From contig URXK01000009.1 of NCBI GenBank assembly GCA_900551755.1, positions 1 through 64,000 of the forward strand: 64,000 bases of DNA, in the 5' to 3' direction. The position numbers were made by a program, and so were the translations under genes. Positions 25,595 to 33,728 of the stretch are shown here, one piece after another (the first letter of the stretch is position 1; every line of letters starts with the position of its first letter). Source of the stretch: an uncultured Eubacterium sp. (GTDB lineage Bacteria > Bacillota > Clostridia > Lachnospirales > CAG-274). Under the pieces are notes generated by a model. It did not search any database and was not told the DNA's origin. It was given only the letters and a program-made list of their open reading frames with translations.

Positions 25595-26923
25595 ATGAAA
25601 AAGATATTTTGTGCTTTTGTTTGTATATTTATTCTTATTAATTGCAAAATTGCATTTGCTTATGACAAAGCAGAAATAGCAAATGAAATACAAAATTTTC
25701 AGCAAGAAATAAAGGCTGATAGCAGTGATATGGATAAAGTTTTAAATGATGCTTTTGATTATGACCCTAGAGTTGCAATTTATTATAAGGGTTATAGTGG
25801 AAAGTATAACTCCTTTTCTTCAAAAATAAATATTGTTTATAGCAATACTGATGTTAATATAAATGATGTGTATGTGGCATATAATAAAGATGAATTTAAA
25901 ACATTGCTTATAAAATCATTGCTTTATTCTAATGATAGGCTTTGTATTGTCACAAAAAATATACCTACATCAACAGATATTAGCCAATACATAAATGAAA
26001 TTAGAAATAGCTGTCCTATAGCTGTTATGGGTTACAAAGGCTATGAGTCATCAACACTAGATACTAAGGTTGGTGATTATTCGTATTTTGTTATTAAATT
26101 TACTTATGATTTTGACAAAGATACTTTAAATTCTATGAAAAAAACTCTTGAGCAGAAGGCTTGTGAAATTGTTGCGTCTAATATAGCAAAAGATATGCCA
26201 CCTTATATGAAGGTGTATTTAATACATAATTATATTATAAATCATTGTAGCTATGCTGAAAATTATGAAAACAATAATGATTTGACAGTGTATGCGGCTT
26301 ATGGAGCTTTGGTCAATGGCAAAGCTGTCTGTGATGGCTATGCTAATGCTGCACAAGTGCTTTTTAATTTATGTAATATTGAAAATATAAAAATATCTGG
26401 CAAAAGTAAGGGTGAGGGACACGCTTGGAACTTAATTAAACTAGATAATGAGTATTATCATATTGATTTAACTTGGGATGACCCTGTTGGTCCTGTCGGT
26501 TTAAATTTTTTAGAGTACGATTATTATAATTTAACAGATAGCCAAATTGAGGCTGACCATACTTGGGATAAGAGTGCTTATCCAAAGGCTGAAGGCAGTG
26601 TGTATAATTATAAAAAAACAACAGAATTAATAAGAAATGATAAAACTAACTATAATCAAGGTTATAGTTCTTTTAAGTCTGTTTTTAGTCAATATCCACC
26701 ATTGACATCAAGTGAAAATCCCAACAAGATTGTTGAAACAACTGAAGTTGAGAGTGATAATTATATAGAACCTGTATCTGTTCTTGATAATGTAAATGGT
26801 TTAAAATTTAAGCTAAATAAAGAAATTGGTTATATTATTTATTGGCTTTATGATAATGTATATAAAGTGTTAATTGCCTTAGTTTTATTTTTGATTGTAA
26901 TTAACATTTTTAGAAGAAGGTAA
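25595..26923 (+). CDS. Exported membrane-anchored transglutaminase-like protease
   Basis: A 442-residue protein with a signal peptide (cleavage near AFA, residue 22) and a C-terminal transmembrane anchor (about 420-438) followed by RRR. The transglutaminase domain (about 195-310) has a complete triad: Cys246 in KAVCDGYA, His276 in GHAWN, Asp291 in YHIDLTWDDP. Such proteins act on the cell surface, as peptidases or cross-linkers. AAGGAGG precedes the ATG. It contrasts with the inactive-looking homologue at 13607-15730. Monocistronic. Confidence 0.88.
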   Translation: MKKIFCAFVCIFILINCKIAFAYDKAEIANEIQNFQQEIKADSSDMDKVLNDAFDYDPRVAIYYKGYSGKYNSFSSKINIVYSNTDVNINDVYVAYNKDEFKTLLIKSLLYSNDRLCIVTKNIPTSTDISQYINEIRNSCPIAVMGYKGYESSTLDTKVGDYSYFVIKFTYDFDKDTLNSMKKTLEQKACEIVASNIAKDMPPYMKVYLIHNYIINHCSYAENYENNNDLTVYAAYGALVNGKAVCDGYANAAQVLFNLCNIENIKISGKSKGEGHAWNLIKLDNEYYHIDLTWDDPVGPVGLNFLEYDYYNLTDSQIEADHTWDKSAYPKAEGSVYNYKKTTELIRNDKTNYNQGYSSFKSVFSQYPPLTSSENPNKIVETTEVESDNYIEPVSVLDNVNGLKFKLNKEIGYIIYWLYDNVYKVLIALVLFLIVINIFRRR

Positions 26924-26979
26924 TATAATGTTAATCCAGCCCTTTGGCTTGATTATATAAAAAATTTTATTTTAAAGGA

Positions 26980-27091
26980 GATTGCTGTTTGAAGAAGAAC
27001 AACACCTTGGAGATTGTATACTAAACGGGAGGTTTGGTAAATACAATTTTCTACAAACCTCCCTGCATTGCAGTCAACAATCATCAGGAGG
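26980..27091 (+). promoter_or_regulatory. Candidate translational attenuator upstream of the GNAT gene
   Basis: Two features lie between the transglutaminase and GNAT genes. First, GGGAGGTTTG (27027-27036) pairs perfectly over 10 bp with CAAACCTCCC (27054-27063). Second, ACCTCCCTG in the 3' arm is also complementary, with one bulge, to the GNAT ribosome-binding site CAGGAGGT (27085-27092), so the two pairings exclude each other. Outer GATTG (26980-26984) and CAATC (27078-27082) close the whole. An 11-codon leader ORF precedes the first hairpin. Confidence 0.5.
26989..27024 (+). CDS. Candidate 11-residue leader peptide
   Basis: TTG start 8 nt after AAAGGAG, encoding MKKNNTLEIVY then TAA. The stop codon is 2 nt before the GGGAGG arm of the hairpin, so a ribosome finishing here would cover that arm. 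The size and place resemble leader peptides of induced resistance genes. Speculative: a TTG-started peptide this short can arise by chance. Confidence 0.35.
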   Translation: MKKNNTLEIVY

Positions 27092-27100
27092 TAAAAATTA

Positions 27101-27730
27101 ATGAATAAAAATGACTATAATATCCGTTTAGAAAGAAAAGAAGAATACCGTAAAGTTGAAAACCTTGTAAGGGAATCATTTTGGAATGTTTATCGTCCAG
27201 GTTGCTTAGAGCATTATGTTCTTAACCAACTAAGGAATGATAATGATTTTGTGCCAGAACTTGATTTTGTTATGGAAAAGGGTGGAAAGCTAATAGGTCA
27301 AAATATTTTTGTTAGAGCAAATATTAAGGCTGATGACGGTAGGAATATCCCTATAATGACAATGGGTCCAATTTGCATTACACCTGAATTAAAAAGACAG
27401 GGATATGGCAAAATTTTACTTGACTACTCTTTGAATAAAGCATTAGAACTTGGCTGTGGAGCCGTTTGTTTTGAAGGAAATATTGACTTTTATGGAAAGA
27501 GTGGCTTTAAATTTGCTAGTGAATATGGTATTCGTTATAAGGGATTGCCTGAGGGTGAAGATTCATCTTTCTTTTTGTGTAAAGAATTAATATCTGGGTA
27601 TCTTGATGGAGTAACTGGGGAATATGCAACACCAAAGGGTTACTTGATTAATAAAGAAGATGCTGATAGATTTGATAAAACTTTTCCTTATAAAAAGAGA
27701 ATGAAACTTGAAGGTCAACTTTTTGAATGA
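27101..27730 (+). CDS. GNAT-family N-acetyltransferase
   Basis: A 209-residue acetyltransferase. The acetyl-CoA site is TPELKRQGYGKILLDYSL (about 91-108), preceded by the beta strand TMGPICI, and FYGKSGFKF is the usual post-core motif. The C-terminal 60 residues form an extension seen in members acting on small molecules or proteins. CAGGAGG lies 9 nt before the ATG and may be masked by the upstream leader structure. Substrate unknown. Confidence 0.88.
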   Translation: MNKNDYNIRLERKEEYRKVENLVRESFWNVYRPGCLEHYVLNQLRNDNDFVPELDFVMEKGGKLIGQNIFVRANIKADDGRNIPIMTMGPICITPELKRQGYGKILLDYSLNKALELGCGAVCFEGNIDFYGKSGFKFASEYGIRYKGLPEGEDSSFFLCKELISGYLDGVTGEYATPKGYLINKEDADRFDKTFPYKKRMKLEGQLFE

Positions 27731-27778
27731 TATTAAAAAAGATAAAACCATTAAAATTTAATTGAGTTTATCTAAAAA

Positions 27779-27822
27779 ACAAGCTCTTCATCATCAAAAA
27801 ATTGGTGGTGAAGAGCTTTTGT
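27779..27822. terminator. Strong bidirectional terminator
   Basis: A 15-bp stem, AAGCTCTTCATCATC (27781-27795) with GGTGGTGAAGAGCTT (27804-27818), between the convergent GNAT and HD genes. Confidence 0.92.
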
Positions 27823-27830
27823 TATAAATA

Positions 27831-28385
27831 CTAACCTCTAAATACAGATTTAACTCTAGTAAAAGATTTTTTTGCTGTTCTGCTTGAAACATTGCCAAAG
27901 GTTTTGCTCCATTGTGTGGCAATTTCAAGAGTGGCTGCATATTTATCGGCTAATGTTACGGCGTATGACTCCTTATATTTAGGCATACCTAAGTACAAAG
28001 GCCACATATGTTTAAGTATTGCATCAGCTTCTCTGTCAGATATTTCATACATTCTTGAGGCATTTTTAACAGCTAGTCGAGGGTGTAAAAATGCGTGAGC
28101 TTGTGGTGTTTTAGCTGTATGCCAGTCATACCAATACAAGTCGTGTAAAAGACCTGCCCTAGCAGACATACGAGGATTAGCACCAATTTTTTTAGCAATT
28201 TTAAAGCTGTAGTAAGAAACATTTAAGCAATGTTGTAATCTTGATGTTTTGTGATGTTGCTCATATTTATCAAGTCTTTTAACAGTATCTGACTCCCAAA
28301 TATCCTCAATATAGGACCTAAATTCAAGGACTTCTTCGTTTGACAAATCATTAAGATTTACTTTTGAACCAATAGGTTTGTTCAT
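27831..28385 (-). CDS. HD-domain phosphohydrolase
   Basis: A 184-residue HD protein. His52 in QHCLNV, the doublet His81-Asp82 in LLHDLYWYD, His101, His126 and Asp147 in LADKYA provide the metal-binding set of the superfamily. It resembles the HD proteins next to membrane proteins in Clostridia, whose substrate is unknown. It is 29 bp downstream of the DUF624 gene in the same direction, so probably co-transcribed. Confidence 0.85.
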   Translation of the reverse strand: MNKPIGSKVNLNDLSNEEVLEFRSYIEDIWESDTVKRLDKYEQHHKTSRLQHCLNVSYYSFKIAKKIGANPRMSARAGLLHDLYWYDWHTAKTPQAHAFLHPRLAVKNASRMYEISDREADAILKHMWPLYLGMPKYKESYAVTLADKYAATLEIATQWSKTFGNVSSRTAKKSFTRVKSVFRG

Positions 28386-28414
28386 TTAATATTCTCTCCC
28401 CATTCACAAAAACA

Positions 28415-29044
28415 CTAAACCCTGTCTTCGGGTTTATCTCTGTCCATATCAGGTACATACTTTCTAAAAAGTTTCATAAACATAAGTGAAGTAAGAATTC
28501 CGTAAACACCTGCACAAAGTATAACAGCTATTCTGTATTCAAATGTAATGATAAAAGTAGCCACTAACAATATTGCACAAGTTATAGTAGTAAGCAGATG
28601 CCTGTTTGCTATAAATATAGTTGTTTTAATTAAAGCACCTAGCTTTAAATCAAAACGGGAAAGTATTGGAAAGACATATATTGTAAATATTACGAGCTGA
28701 TATAATATTACAAATTGAATTAAATATAGAATTATGTTAAGTGTAGTGTTGGTTTCTAACAAGCGAATATTAATATAGAGTATAGCTCCAATTACGCCTA
28801 TTAAAATTGTTATAGCTGTTGCTTCAATAAAGTTTTGCTTAAAACTTTTGAAAAAATCCTTTGAAACATATCCTTCTCTGTCAGAAAGCTGACGAGTAGT
28901 AACATAATACAAGGCTGTGGTTGATGCACCAATTGTAACAATGGGCAGACAGCATATAGTCCACAATAATGTAAGTATAATTAAATCACCAATTAAAGTT
29001 CCAAATTTGTAGAACTTGCTATCTAGTCCAAACCACTTTTCCAT
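28415..29044 (-). CDS. DUF624 (YesL-like) membrane protein
   Basis: A 209-residue protein with five to six transmembrane helices. The N-terminal FYKFGTLIGDLIILTLLWTI and CCLPIVTIGASTTALYYV are the DUF624/YesL signature. Such proteins often sit beside carbohydrate-uptake genes, but here the partner is an HD hydrolase. First gene of a leftward pair; GAGC-type weak ribosome site. Function unknown. Confidence 0.87.
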   Translation of the reverse strand: MEKWFGLDSKFYKFGTLIGDLIILTLLWTICCLPIVTIGASTTALYYVTTRQLSDREGYVSKDFFKSFKQNFIEATAITILIGVIGAILYINIRLLETNTTLNIILYLIQFVILYQLVIFTIYVFPILSRFDLKLGALIKTTIFIANRHLLTTITCAILLVATFIITFEYRIAVILCAGVYGILTSLMFMKLFRKYVPDMDRDKPEDRV

Positions 29045-29153
29045 AACATATATATGCTCCTTTCACTTATATATTAAGTATACAACATTTGTGTAAACTA
29101 ATCAAGATTTTTGAATAGAATTAATTATATATTAATATTTTTTGGAGGGAAAA

Positions 29154-29840
29154 ATGGCAACAGGTTATTTACAAGTTGAATTGTATAATCAAGGTCAAGC
29201 ATCGCCTGTAATTGGTGGCAAAGTAGTTGTTTCTAAAAATGGAGAGGTGTTGTACGAATTATTTACTAATGATTCAGGGCAGACAGAAACTGTAGCCTTA
29301 GAAGCTCCACCTATTGAGTATTCTATAAATGAAAATGAGCCACAACCTTATGAAACTTATGACATTACAGTAACGGCAGATGGTTATAGAGATGTTATTA
29401 TTAATGGAGTGCAAATTTTTGCTGATAGAACAGCCTTGCAAAAGGTAATTATGACAGAAGGTCAAGGTCAGGTTACTATAAATGTTCCACCTCCAGTGCT
29501 ATGGGGTGATTATCCAGAAAAAGAGCCAGAGGAAGAAGTTAAGGAAATACCAACTGAAACAGGATTTGTTGTTCTTGACAGAATTGTTATACCAGAGTAT
29601 ATTGTTGTTAAAGATGGAGTGCCTTCTGGTGGGGGTCAGGTTTATTATGTGCCTTACAAAGATTATATTAAAAATGTTGCATCGTCTGAAATTTACTCAA
29701 CTTGGTCAGATGCAGCTATAAGAGCCAATGTTTTGGCAATTCAATCATTTGTTTTAAATCGTGTTTTTACTGAGTGGTATAGAAATCGAGGTTATAATTT
29801 TACAATCACAAACTCAACTGATTATGTATATAAATGGTAA
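29154..29840 (+). pseudogene. SpoIID-like gene, 5' part, interrupted by the prophage
   Basis: A 228-residue fragment. Residues 1-115 form a carboxypeptidase-regulatory-like beta domain (VVVSKNGEVLYELFTNDSG), then a Pro/Glu linker and the start of a SpoIID-type domain (about 165-228, with SSEIYSTWSDAAIRANVLA). The frame ends inside that domain, at TITNSTDYVYKW, where intact relatives continue. The integrase gene begins 17 bp on, so the remainder should lie beyond the right end of the prophage. The ATG at 29154 follows GGAGGG. Intact homologues act on or bind peptidoglycan, often in sporulation. Confidence 0.82.
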
Positions 29841-29857
29841 AAAGAAAAGTATAAAAA
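29815..29857. other. Left prophage junction (attL region)
   Basis: The boundary between host SpoIID-like coding sequence and the integrase 3' end must fall here, because coding sense is lost at 29840 and the integrase stop is at 29858. Serine integrases use short cores, so the exact crossover cannot be set without the right junction. Confidence 0.65.
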
Positions 29858-31519
29858 TTACAGCTTTTTAAAGTTGATTGTAGCTGTTCTTCCGTCCCAT
29901 ACAATAGTGTCAATAATTTCCTTTAATGTATTGCGGATAACAAGCATATCCTCTGGTAACTTTATTTCTCGTCTTAAAGCACCGGACCTTATTTTTGTTA
30001 TGACAGCTTCAATACGCTCTATTTCAAGTCTTTCTTTACTGCTTATATCCTCTTGTTCATTGATATTTTTAAGCTTAGTTTGAAGTCCTTTTATGTTTTC
30101 ATCTAATTCTGCAACCTGTTTTGAAATATATTTTTGCAATATTTCATCGGCTGTTGCGATTTTCATAATTAAATTACTGATAGCAAGTTGTTTTTTTGAT
30201 ATTTCAGAGTTTATTATTCTTTTTTCTTTTTCAATATCTATTATTGAAGATTTACTTGTTGTGTTTCTGATATTTTTTATAATATCATTATCATCGTTTA
30301 ACAGCTTTTCAACTCTATCTATAATTTCCATATCAAATTTATCACCGCGAATATTTTTTATGCTGCAGTTATGTCTTGCTGAAACACTTTTATTTTCACA
30401 GATATAATAAAATCTTTTGCCGTTATATGCACCGTTTTCATCTTGAGCTACATTAGATGGACGCATATAATCACCACAATTACCGCAACGCAACATTCCT
30501 GACAATATGCCGTGTACACCTATTGGTTTGCGTATTGATAAAGAACGCCTTTGATTGATAATTTCTTGGGCTTTAATGTAGTCACCTGATGTAACAAGAG
30601 GCTGGTGGTATCCAACATATATTAACCACTCATCGGGAGTTTTTTCTACAGCTTGTTTTTTATTGTTTTTGTTTATAATCATTTTATGACGCATATATAC
30701 TGTGATACCATATCTACCATCAAAAGCTGACTTAGGCATCATTATTTTGCAACCTAAGCTTTCAAAATAATTGTAAGCCTGTTCATCGGCAGTACAGTAG
30801 CAAGGGTTAGTTAATATTCTTCTTAAAGATATACACTTGTAAGCATAGCCAGTATGATTATAAATTGAGTGTTGTGCATAATAGGATTCAATTCTTTTAA
30901 TGCTTTGCCATTCCAAATATTTTTTGAAAATATCTTGTACCTGTTCAGCTCGCTCTTTGTTAATAACAAGTATATTATGCTTCTTTTTCTTGCCTGTAGG
31001 GTCTATTTCTTCAACTGTCTGTTTAGTATATCCATCAGGTGCTTTGCCACCCAAAAAACGACCTGTTGATGTTAGAGAGGTCATATTATCAATAACACGC
31101 TCTCTTATTGTTTCTCTTTCCATTTCAGCAAATACAGCAGATATATACATCATTGCCTTGCTTGTTGGTGAAGAAGTATCAAACTGTTCCTTGACAGATA
31201 TAAAATCTACATTTAGGTCCTGTAATTCTTTAAGCAATCCTGAAAAATCAGCTACACTTCGACTAACTCTATCGAGACGATAGCAGACTATGTGACTATA
31301 TCCTCCGTTTTCAATTTCAGATAACATTCTCTGAAATTGTGGTCTAACTAAATTCTTTCCAGAAAAACCATCATCTTGATATATTACAAGTTGATTAGTT
31401 TCAGCTCCAAGGATTGTTTCAGCATAATTTTTGCAGGTTTCAATCTGATTAGATATTGATTCGCCTTTTTCTGTACTTACACTTTTTCTTGCATAAATTG
31501 CAATTTTTGGTTTGTTCAT
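29858..31519 (-). CDS. Large serine recombinase (prophage integrase)
   Basis: A 553-residue large serine integrase. The N-terminal catalytic domain has YARKS with nucleophile Ser13, the RLDRVSRS motif and the long E-helix; the recombinase domain follows (about 170-290), then the zinc ribbon (LRCGNCG and later CENK...HNC, about 355-400) and a coiled-coil (about 420-500) that controls direction. It inserts and, with a directionality factor, excises the prophage. AAGGAG precedes the ATG. No obvious directionality factor could be assigned. Confidence 0.96.
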   Translation of the reverse strand: MNKPKIAIYARKSVSTEKGESISNQIETCKNYAETILGAETNQLVIYQDDGFSGKNLVRPQFQRMLSEIENGGYSHIVCYRLDRVSRSVADFSGLLKELQDLNVDFISVKEQFDTSSPTSKAMMYISAVFAEMERETIRERVIDNMTSLTSTGRFLGGKAPDGYTKQTVEEIDPTGKKKKHNILVINKERAEQVQDIFKKYLEWQSIKRIESYYAQHSIYNHTGYAYKCISLRRILTNPCYCTADEQAYNYFESLGCKIMMPKSAFDGRYGITVYMRHKMIINKNNKKQAVEKTPDEWLIYVGYHQPLVTSGDYIKAQEIINQRRSLSIRKPIGVHGILSGMLRCGNCGDYMRPSNVAQDENGAYNGKRFYYICENKSVSARHNCSIKNIRGDKFDMEIIDRVEKLLNDDNDIIKNIRNTTSKSSIIDIEKEKRIINSEISKKQLAISNLIMKIATADEILQKYISKQVAELDENIKGLQTKLKNINEQEDISSKERLEIERIEAVITKIRSGALRREIKLPEDMLVIRNTLKEIIDTIVWDGRTATINFKKL

Positions 31520-31567
31520 TATATCACTCCTTAATAATCTTATGTTTTAGGGTATAAAAATAACACC

Positions 31568-31596
31568 TTGCGAGGTGTTAAAAAGTGTGATATAAT
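31568..31596 (+). promoter_or_regulatory. Rightward promoter upstream of the integrase
   Basis: TTGCGA (31568-31573), 17-bp spacer, TATAAT (31591-31596). The -10 lies inside a 15-bp inverted repeat (31583-31597 with 31610-31624), which could be an operator. Confidence 0.6.
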
Positions 31597-31602
31597 AAAT
31601 TT

Positions 31603-31684
31603 GTGTGGGTATTATATCACGCTTTAGGTAACATCTAAGGTTTATAGTATCTTTGCCTCCTGTTACCAACAGGGGGTTTTTATT
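31603..31684 (+). ncRNA. Candidate prophage small RNA
   Basis: About 80 nt from the promoter at 31568-31596 to a terminator formed by CCTCCTGTT (31657-31665) and AACAGGGGG (31669-31677), then TTTTT. GGTAAC near 31627 can pair with GTTACC within the terminator stem, an alternative fold. It contains no ORF and lies between two leftward genes. Confidence 0.45.
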
Positions 31685-32495
31685 TGTTTTTATCCAAAAA
31701 ATTTTTAATATGTTTTGTATATATTAAGCCTGTTGCATAGCAATCAGACAAGGCTCTATGTGAAGAATTTCTATATATTTCATAATAGTCACATAATGTA
31801 TCTAATTTATAATTATCAACATCGCCTTCAATAAATGTAAAATCAAGTTTTCTATCATATTTTTCCTTATTCTTTTTTAAAATTTTACGAGAAAGACTTA
31901 AATTGTCATAAAGCTTTTGTTTTTTAGTAAGAACTAAGCCGTTTTTTAATAAAAATTCAATATCAAATTCTAAATTATGTCCTACAAGATTATAGTCATC
32001 TATAAAACCTTGTATAAATGGTATTACTTCGTCTATAGATTTTTCATTAGCTACCATTTCATTAGTAATACCAGTCATAAGTGAAATTTTATAAGGAATT
32101 TCTTTTTTAGGTTTTACCAGCATAGATATTTTCTCTATAGGATTGAAATTATTATATTTGATTGCAGCTATTTCAATTATTTCATCACTACGAGGGCTGA
32201 GACCTGTTGTTTCCACATCTATAACAATAAAATCAACCATTTTTTCATAATTTGTAGATTTTGTAATATTAGAAATCTTATAATCTAAATTGTTATTTTC
32301 TAGTGTAACAGCTACAAGAGAAGCATTTGGTATTGAATTTATTTTACTATTAAATTCTGAAATCTTTTCTTCTTTTTCTGCCTCTTTAATGCGTAGTTCT
32401 TCTTGCAATATCTGAGCCTTTTTCTCGTCTCTCTTGCTTTTTAAATAAAAATATAAACCCAAAATTAATGCACAAATTAAAATAAATACTACCAT
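31680..32495 (-). CDS. Membrane-anchored DEDDh 3'-5' exonuclease
   Basis: A 271-residue protein with an N-terminal transmembrane helix (2-18), a charged coiled coil (20-50) and a DnaQ-type exonuclease domain (about 88-265) with intact acidic residues: Asp93 and Glu95 in DVETTG, Asp178 in HNLEFD, His246 and Asp251 in HRALSDC. Phage-borne DnaQ-like proteins are usually soluble; a membrane anchor would place the nuclease at the site of DNA entry. It follows the zinc-ribbon membrane protein by 12 bp, in the lysogeny arm, so it may be expressed in the lysogen. Confidence 0.85.
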   Translation of the reverse strand: MVVFILICALILGLYFYLKSKRDEKKAQILQEELRIKEAEKEEKISEFNSKINSIPNASLVAVTLENNNLDYKISNITKSTNYEKMVDFIVIDVETTGLSPRSDEIIEIAAIKYNNFNPIEKISMLVKPKKEIPYKISLMTGITNEMVANEKSIDEVIPFIQGFIDDYNLVGHNLEFDIEFLLKNGLVLTKKQKLYDNLSLSRKILKKNKEKYDRKLDFTFIEGDVDNYKLDTLCDYYEIYRNSSHRALSDCYATGLIYTKHIKNFLDKNK

Positions 32496-32507
32496 TTTAG
32501 TTACCTC

Positions 32508-32942
32508 CTAAAATAAAATATTAAATGCTAATATAACACCAATGACAATACCTAATATAGCAAAGAAAATAGTTTTGCTACCATCATCTTTTTTATCATC
32601 ACTTGCTAGCCATATTGCACCAACAATAATACCTATAAGAGGAATAAAGAATGATAATATATATATTCCAATGTTAGATTTAGAAGGTTTTTCTTCGGGA
32701 GAAAAATCGAATCTATCTTCTTTATTAGAAGTTAAATCATACCCACAAAAAGGGCATAAAACAGGTCGGTTGGTTATAAGCTTATCACAATTAGGACACC
32801 TTTCTGGACGAGGTTTAACAAATTTTTGATTTTCGCTTACACCTGTAATTTTTGTGTTAGATAGAGATGCACCACAAGAATTACAATAAATTGTATTTTC
32901 AGGGTTTTCTGTACCACATTTTTCACAAATTTTAATTGCCAT
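32508..32942 (-). CDS. Double zinc-ribbon membrane protein
   Basis: A 144-residue protein with two zinc ribbons (CEKCG...CNSCG at residues 6-24, CPNCD...CPFCG at 50-68) and two transmembrane helices at the C-terminus (about 93-113 and 122-143). The ATG at 32942 follows AGGAGG; an upstream extension lacks a site. Family members are common in Firmicutes and prophages without a known role. It is co-oriented with the membrane exonuclease 12 bp downstream; both put cytoplasmic nucleic-acid or zinc domains on the membrane. Confidence 0.78.
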   Translation of the reverse strand: MAIKICEKCGTENPENTIYCNSCGASLSNTKITGVSENQKFVKPRPERCPNCDKLITNRPVLCPFCGYDLTSNKEDRFDFSPEEKPSKSNIGIYILSFFIPLIGIIVGAIWLASDDKKDDGSKTIFFAILGIVIGVILAFNILF

Positions 32943-32980
32943 AAAAATCCTCCTTTGCGAATTTTGTCGAATATTACTTT

Positions 32981-33009
32981 TTGACAAAATGTATTAATTA
33001 TTATATAAT
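32981..33009 (+). promoter_or_regulatory. Consensus promoter reading antisense to immA
   Basis: Exact TTGACA (32981-32986), 17-bp spacer, TATAAT (33004-33009), opposite in direction to the surrounding genes. ATTTTGTC (32961-32968) and GACAAAAT (32983-32990) form an inverted repeat over the -35. Confidence 0.8.
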
Positions 33010-33015
33010 ATATTT

Positions 33016-33079
33016 GGAGGATTTATTTCCCAAGTCTTCCTTTTTAGGCATCAGTTATTCGCAGTAGCTGATGCCTTTT
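33016..33079 (+). ncRNA. Candidate antisense RNA overlapping the immA 3' end
   Basis: About 64 nt from the consensus promoter to a terminator with stem GGCATCAG (33047-33054) / CTGATGCC (33067-33074) and a run of T. The last about 29 nt are complementary to the end of the immA message. It starts with GGAGGATTTATT, which could also be a ribosome site. Confidence 0.5.
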
Positions 33080-33641
33080 TTATGTATGTACTAAAATTAT
33101 TATATACCTGCCTTTCAAAAGGGTGTAAACAAAACTTATTCCTTAGCCTTAATTCTTGTAATCTCTGCCACCTTATACTTGCTGACAACTCAGAAACATT
33201 ACACAAATCAGATATATCTATATAAGATTTTGCAAGCTGATTAATAACCACAGCTGGCATTAGCAAATCTCTTGCAAATACATTAGCTTGTTGTTCTTTA
33301 ATATTATTAGTGTCTTGCTCTGTGTTTCTATGCAAAGTTTCGCCTTGCGACAGATGACCTAAAAGAATATGACCTATCTCGTGAGCAATAGTAAATCTTA
33401 TCCTATGGGTTGGTTTGTTGTCATTATAATAAATGACCGGTTTATTATCAACTAGCCTACTATAGCCGTCATCATTTGGTAAGCTATGCCTGCTAGTGTA
33501 ATCACTATCAGAATATTTAATTAAATAAATCCCATAATGATTAACAACCTCAGCCAAATTCACAGGTAATTTAACAATTTCACACTCAATAAGAGTTTTC
33601 CACGCTGTATCTCTTGAAGTTTTATAATTATTGTAGTACAT
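33051..33641 (-). CDS. ImmA/IrrE-type metalloprotease
   Basis: A 196-residue zinc peptidase with HEIGH (87-91) and a following Gly-His (HILLGH). In ICEBs1 and many prophages the homologue ImmA cuts the immunity repressor after DNA damage, which induces the element. The repressor gene is immediately upstream on the same strand (87 bp gap), the expected partner pair. Its ribosome-binding site is buried in a 14-bp hairpin. The C-terminal region is a typical HTH-like extension of the family. Confidence 0.9.
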   Translation of the reverse strand: MYYNNYKTSRDTAWKTLIECEIVKLPVNLAEVVNHYGIYLIKYSDSDYTSRHSLPNDDGYSRLVDNKPVIYYNDNKPTHRIRFTIAHEIGHILLGHLSQGETLHRNTEQDTNNIKEQQANVFARDLLMPAVVINQLAKSYIDISDLCNVSELSASIRWQRLQELRLRNKFCLHPFERQVYNNFSTYIKKASATANN

Positions 33642-33645
33642 ATTA

Positions 33646-33679
33646 CCACTCCTTTCTATCTAATTATAGAAAGGGGTGG
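33646..33679 (-). promoter_or_regulatory. Hairpin covering the immA ribosome-binding site
   Basis: CCACTCCTTTCTAT (33646-33659) pairs with ATAGAAAGGGGTGG (33666-33679): 14 bp with one wobble. On the mRNA, AAAGGAGTGG, the immA Shine-Dalgarno, is in the 3' arm, 6 nt before the ATG, so translation should need the stem to open. Confidence 0.7.
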
Positions 33680-33701
33680 AACTTATTTCATTAGTGGACT
33701 A

Positions 33702-33717
33702 TTTCCAAATTTGGAAA
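33702..33717. promoter_or_regulatory. Perfect 16-bp palindrome between repressor and immA
   Basis: TTTCCAAATTTGGAAA. It differs from the TTACC operators of the switch and might bind another regulator. Confidence 0.4.
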
Positions 33718-33728
33718 ATAATTCAATA

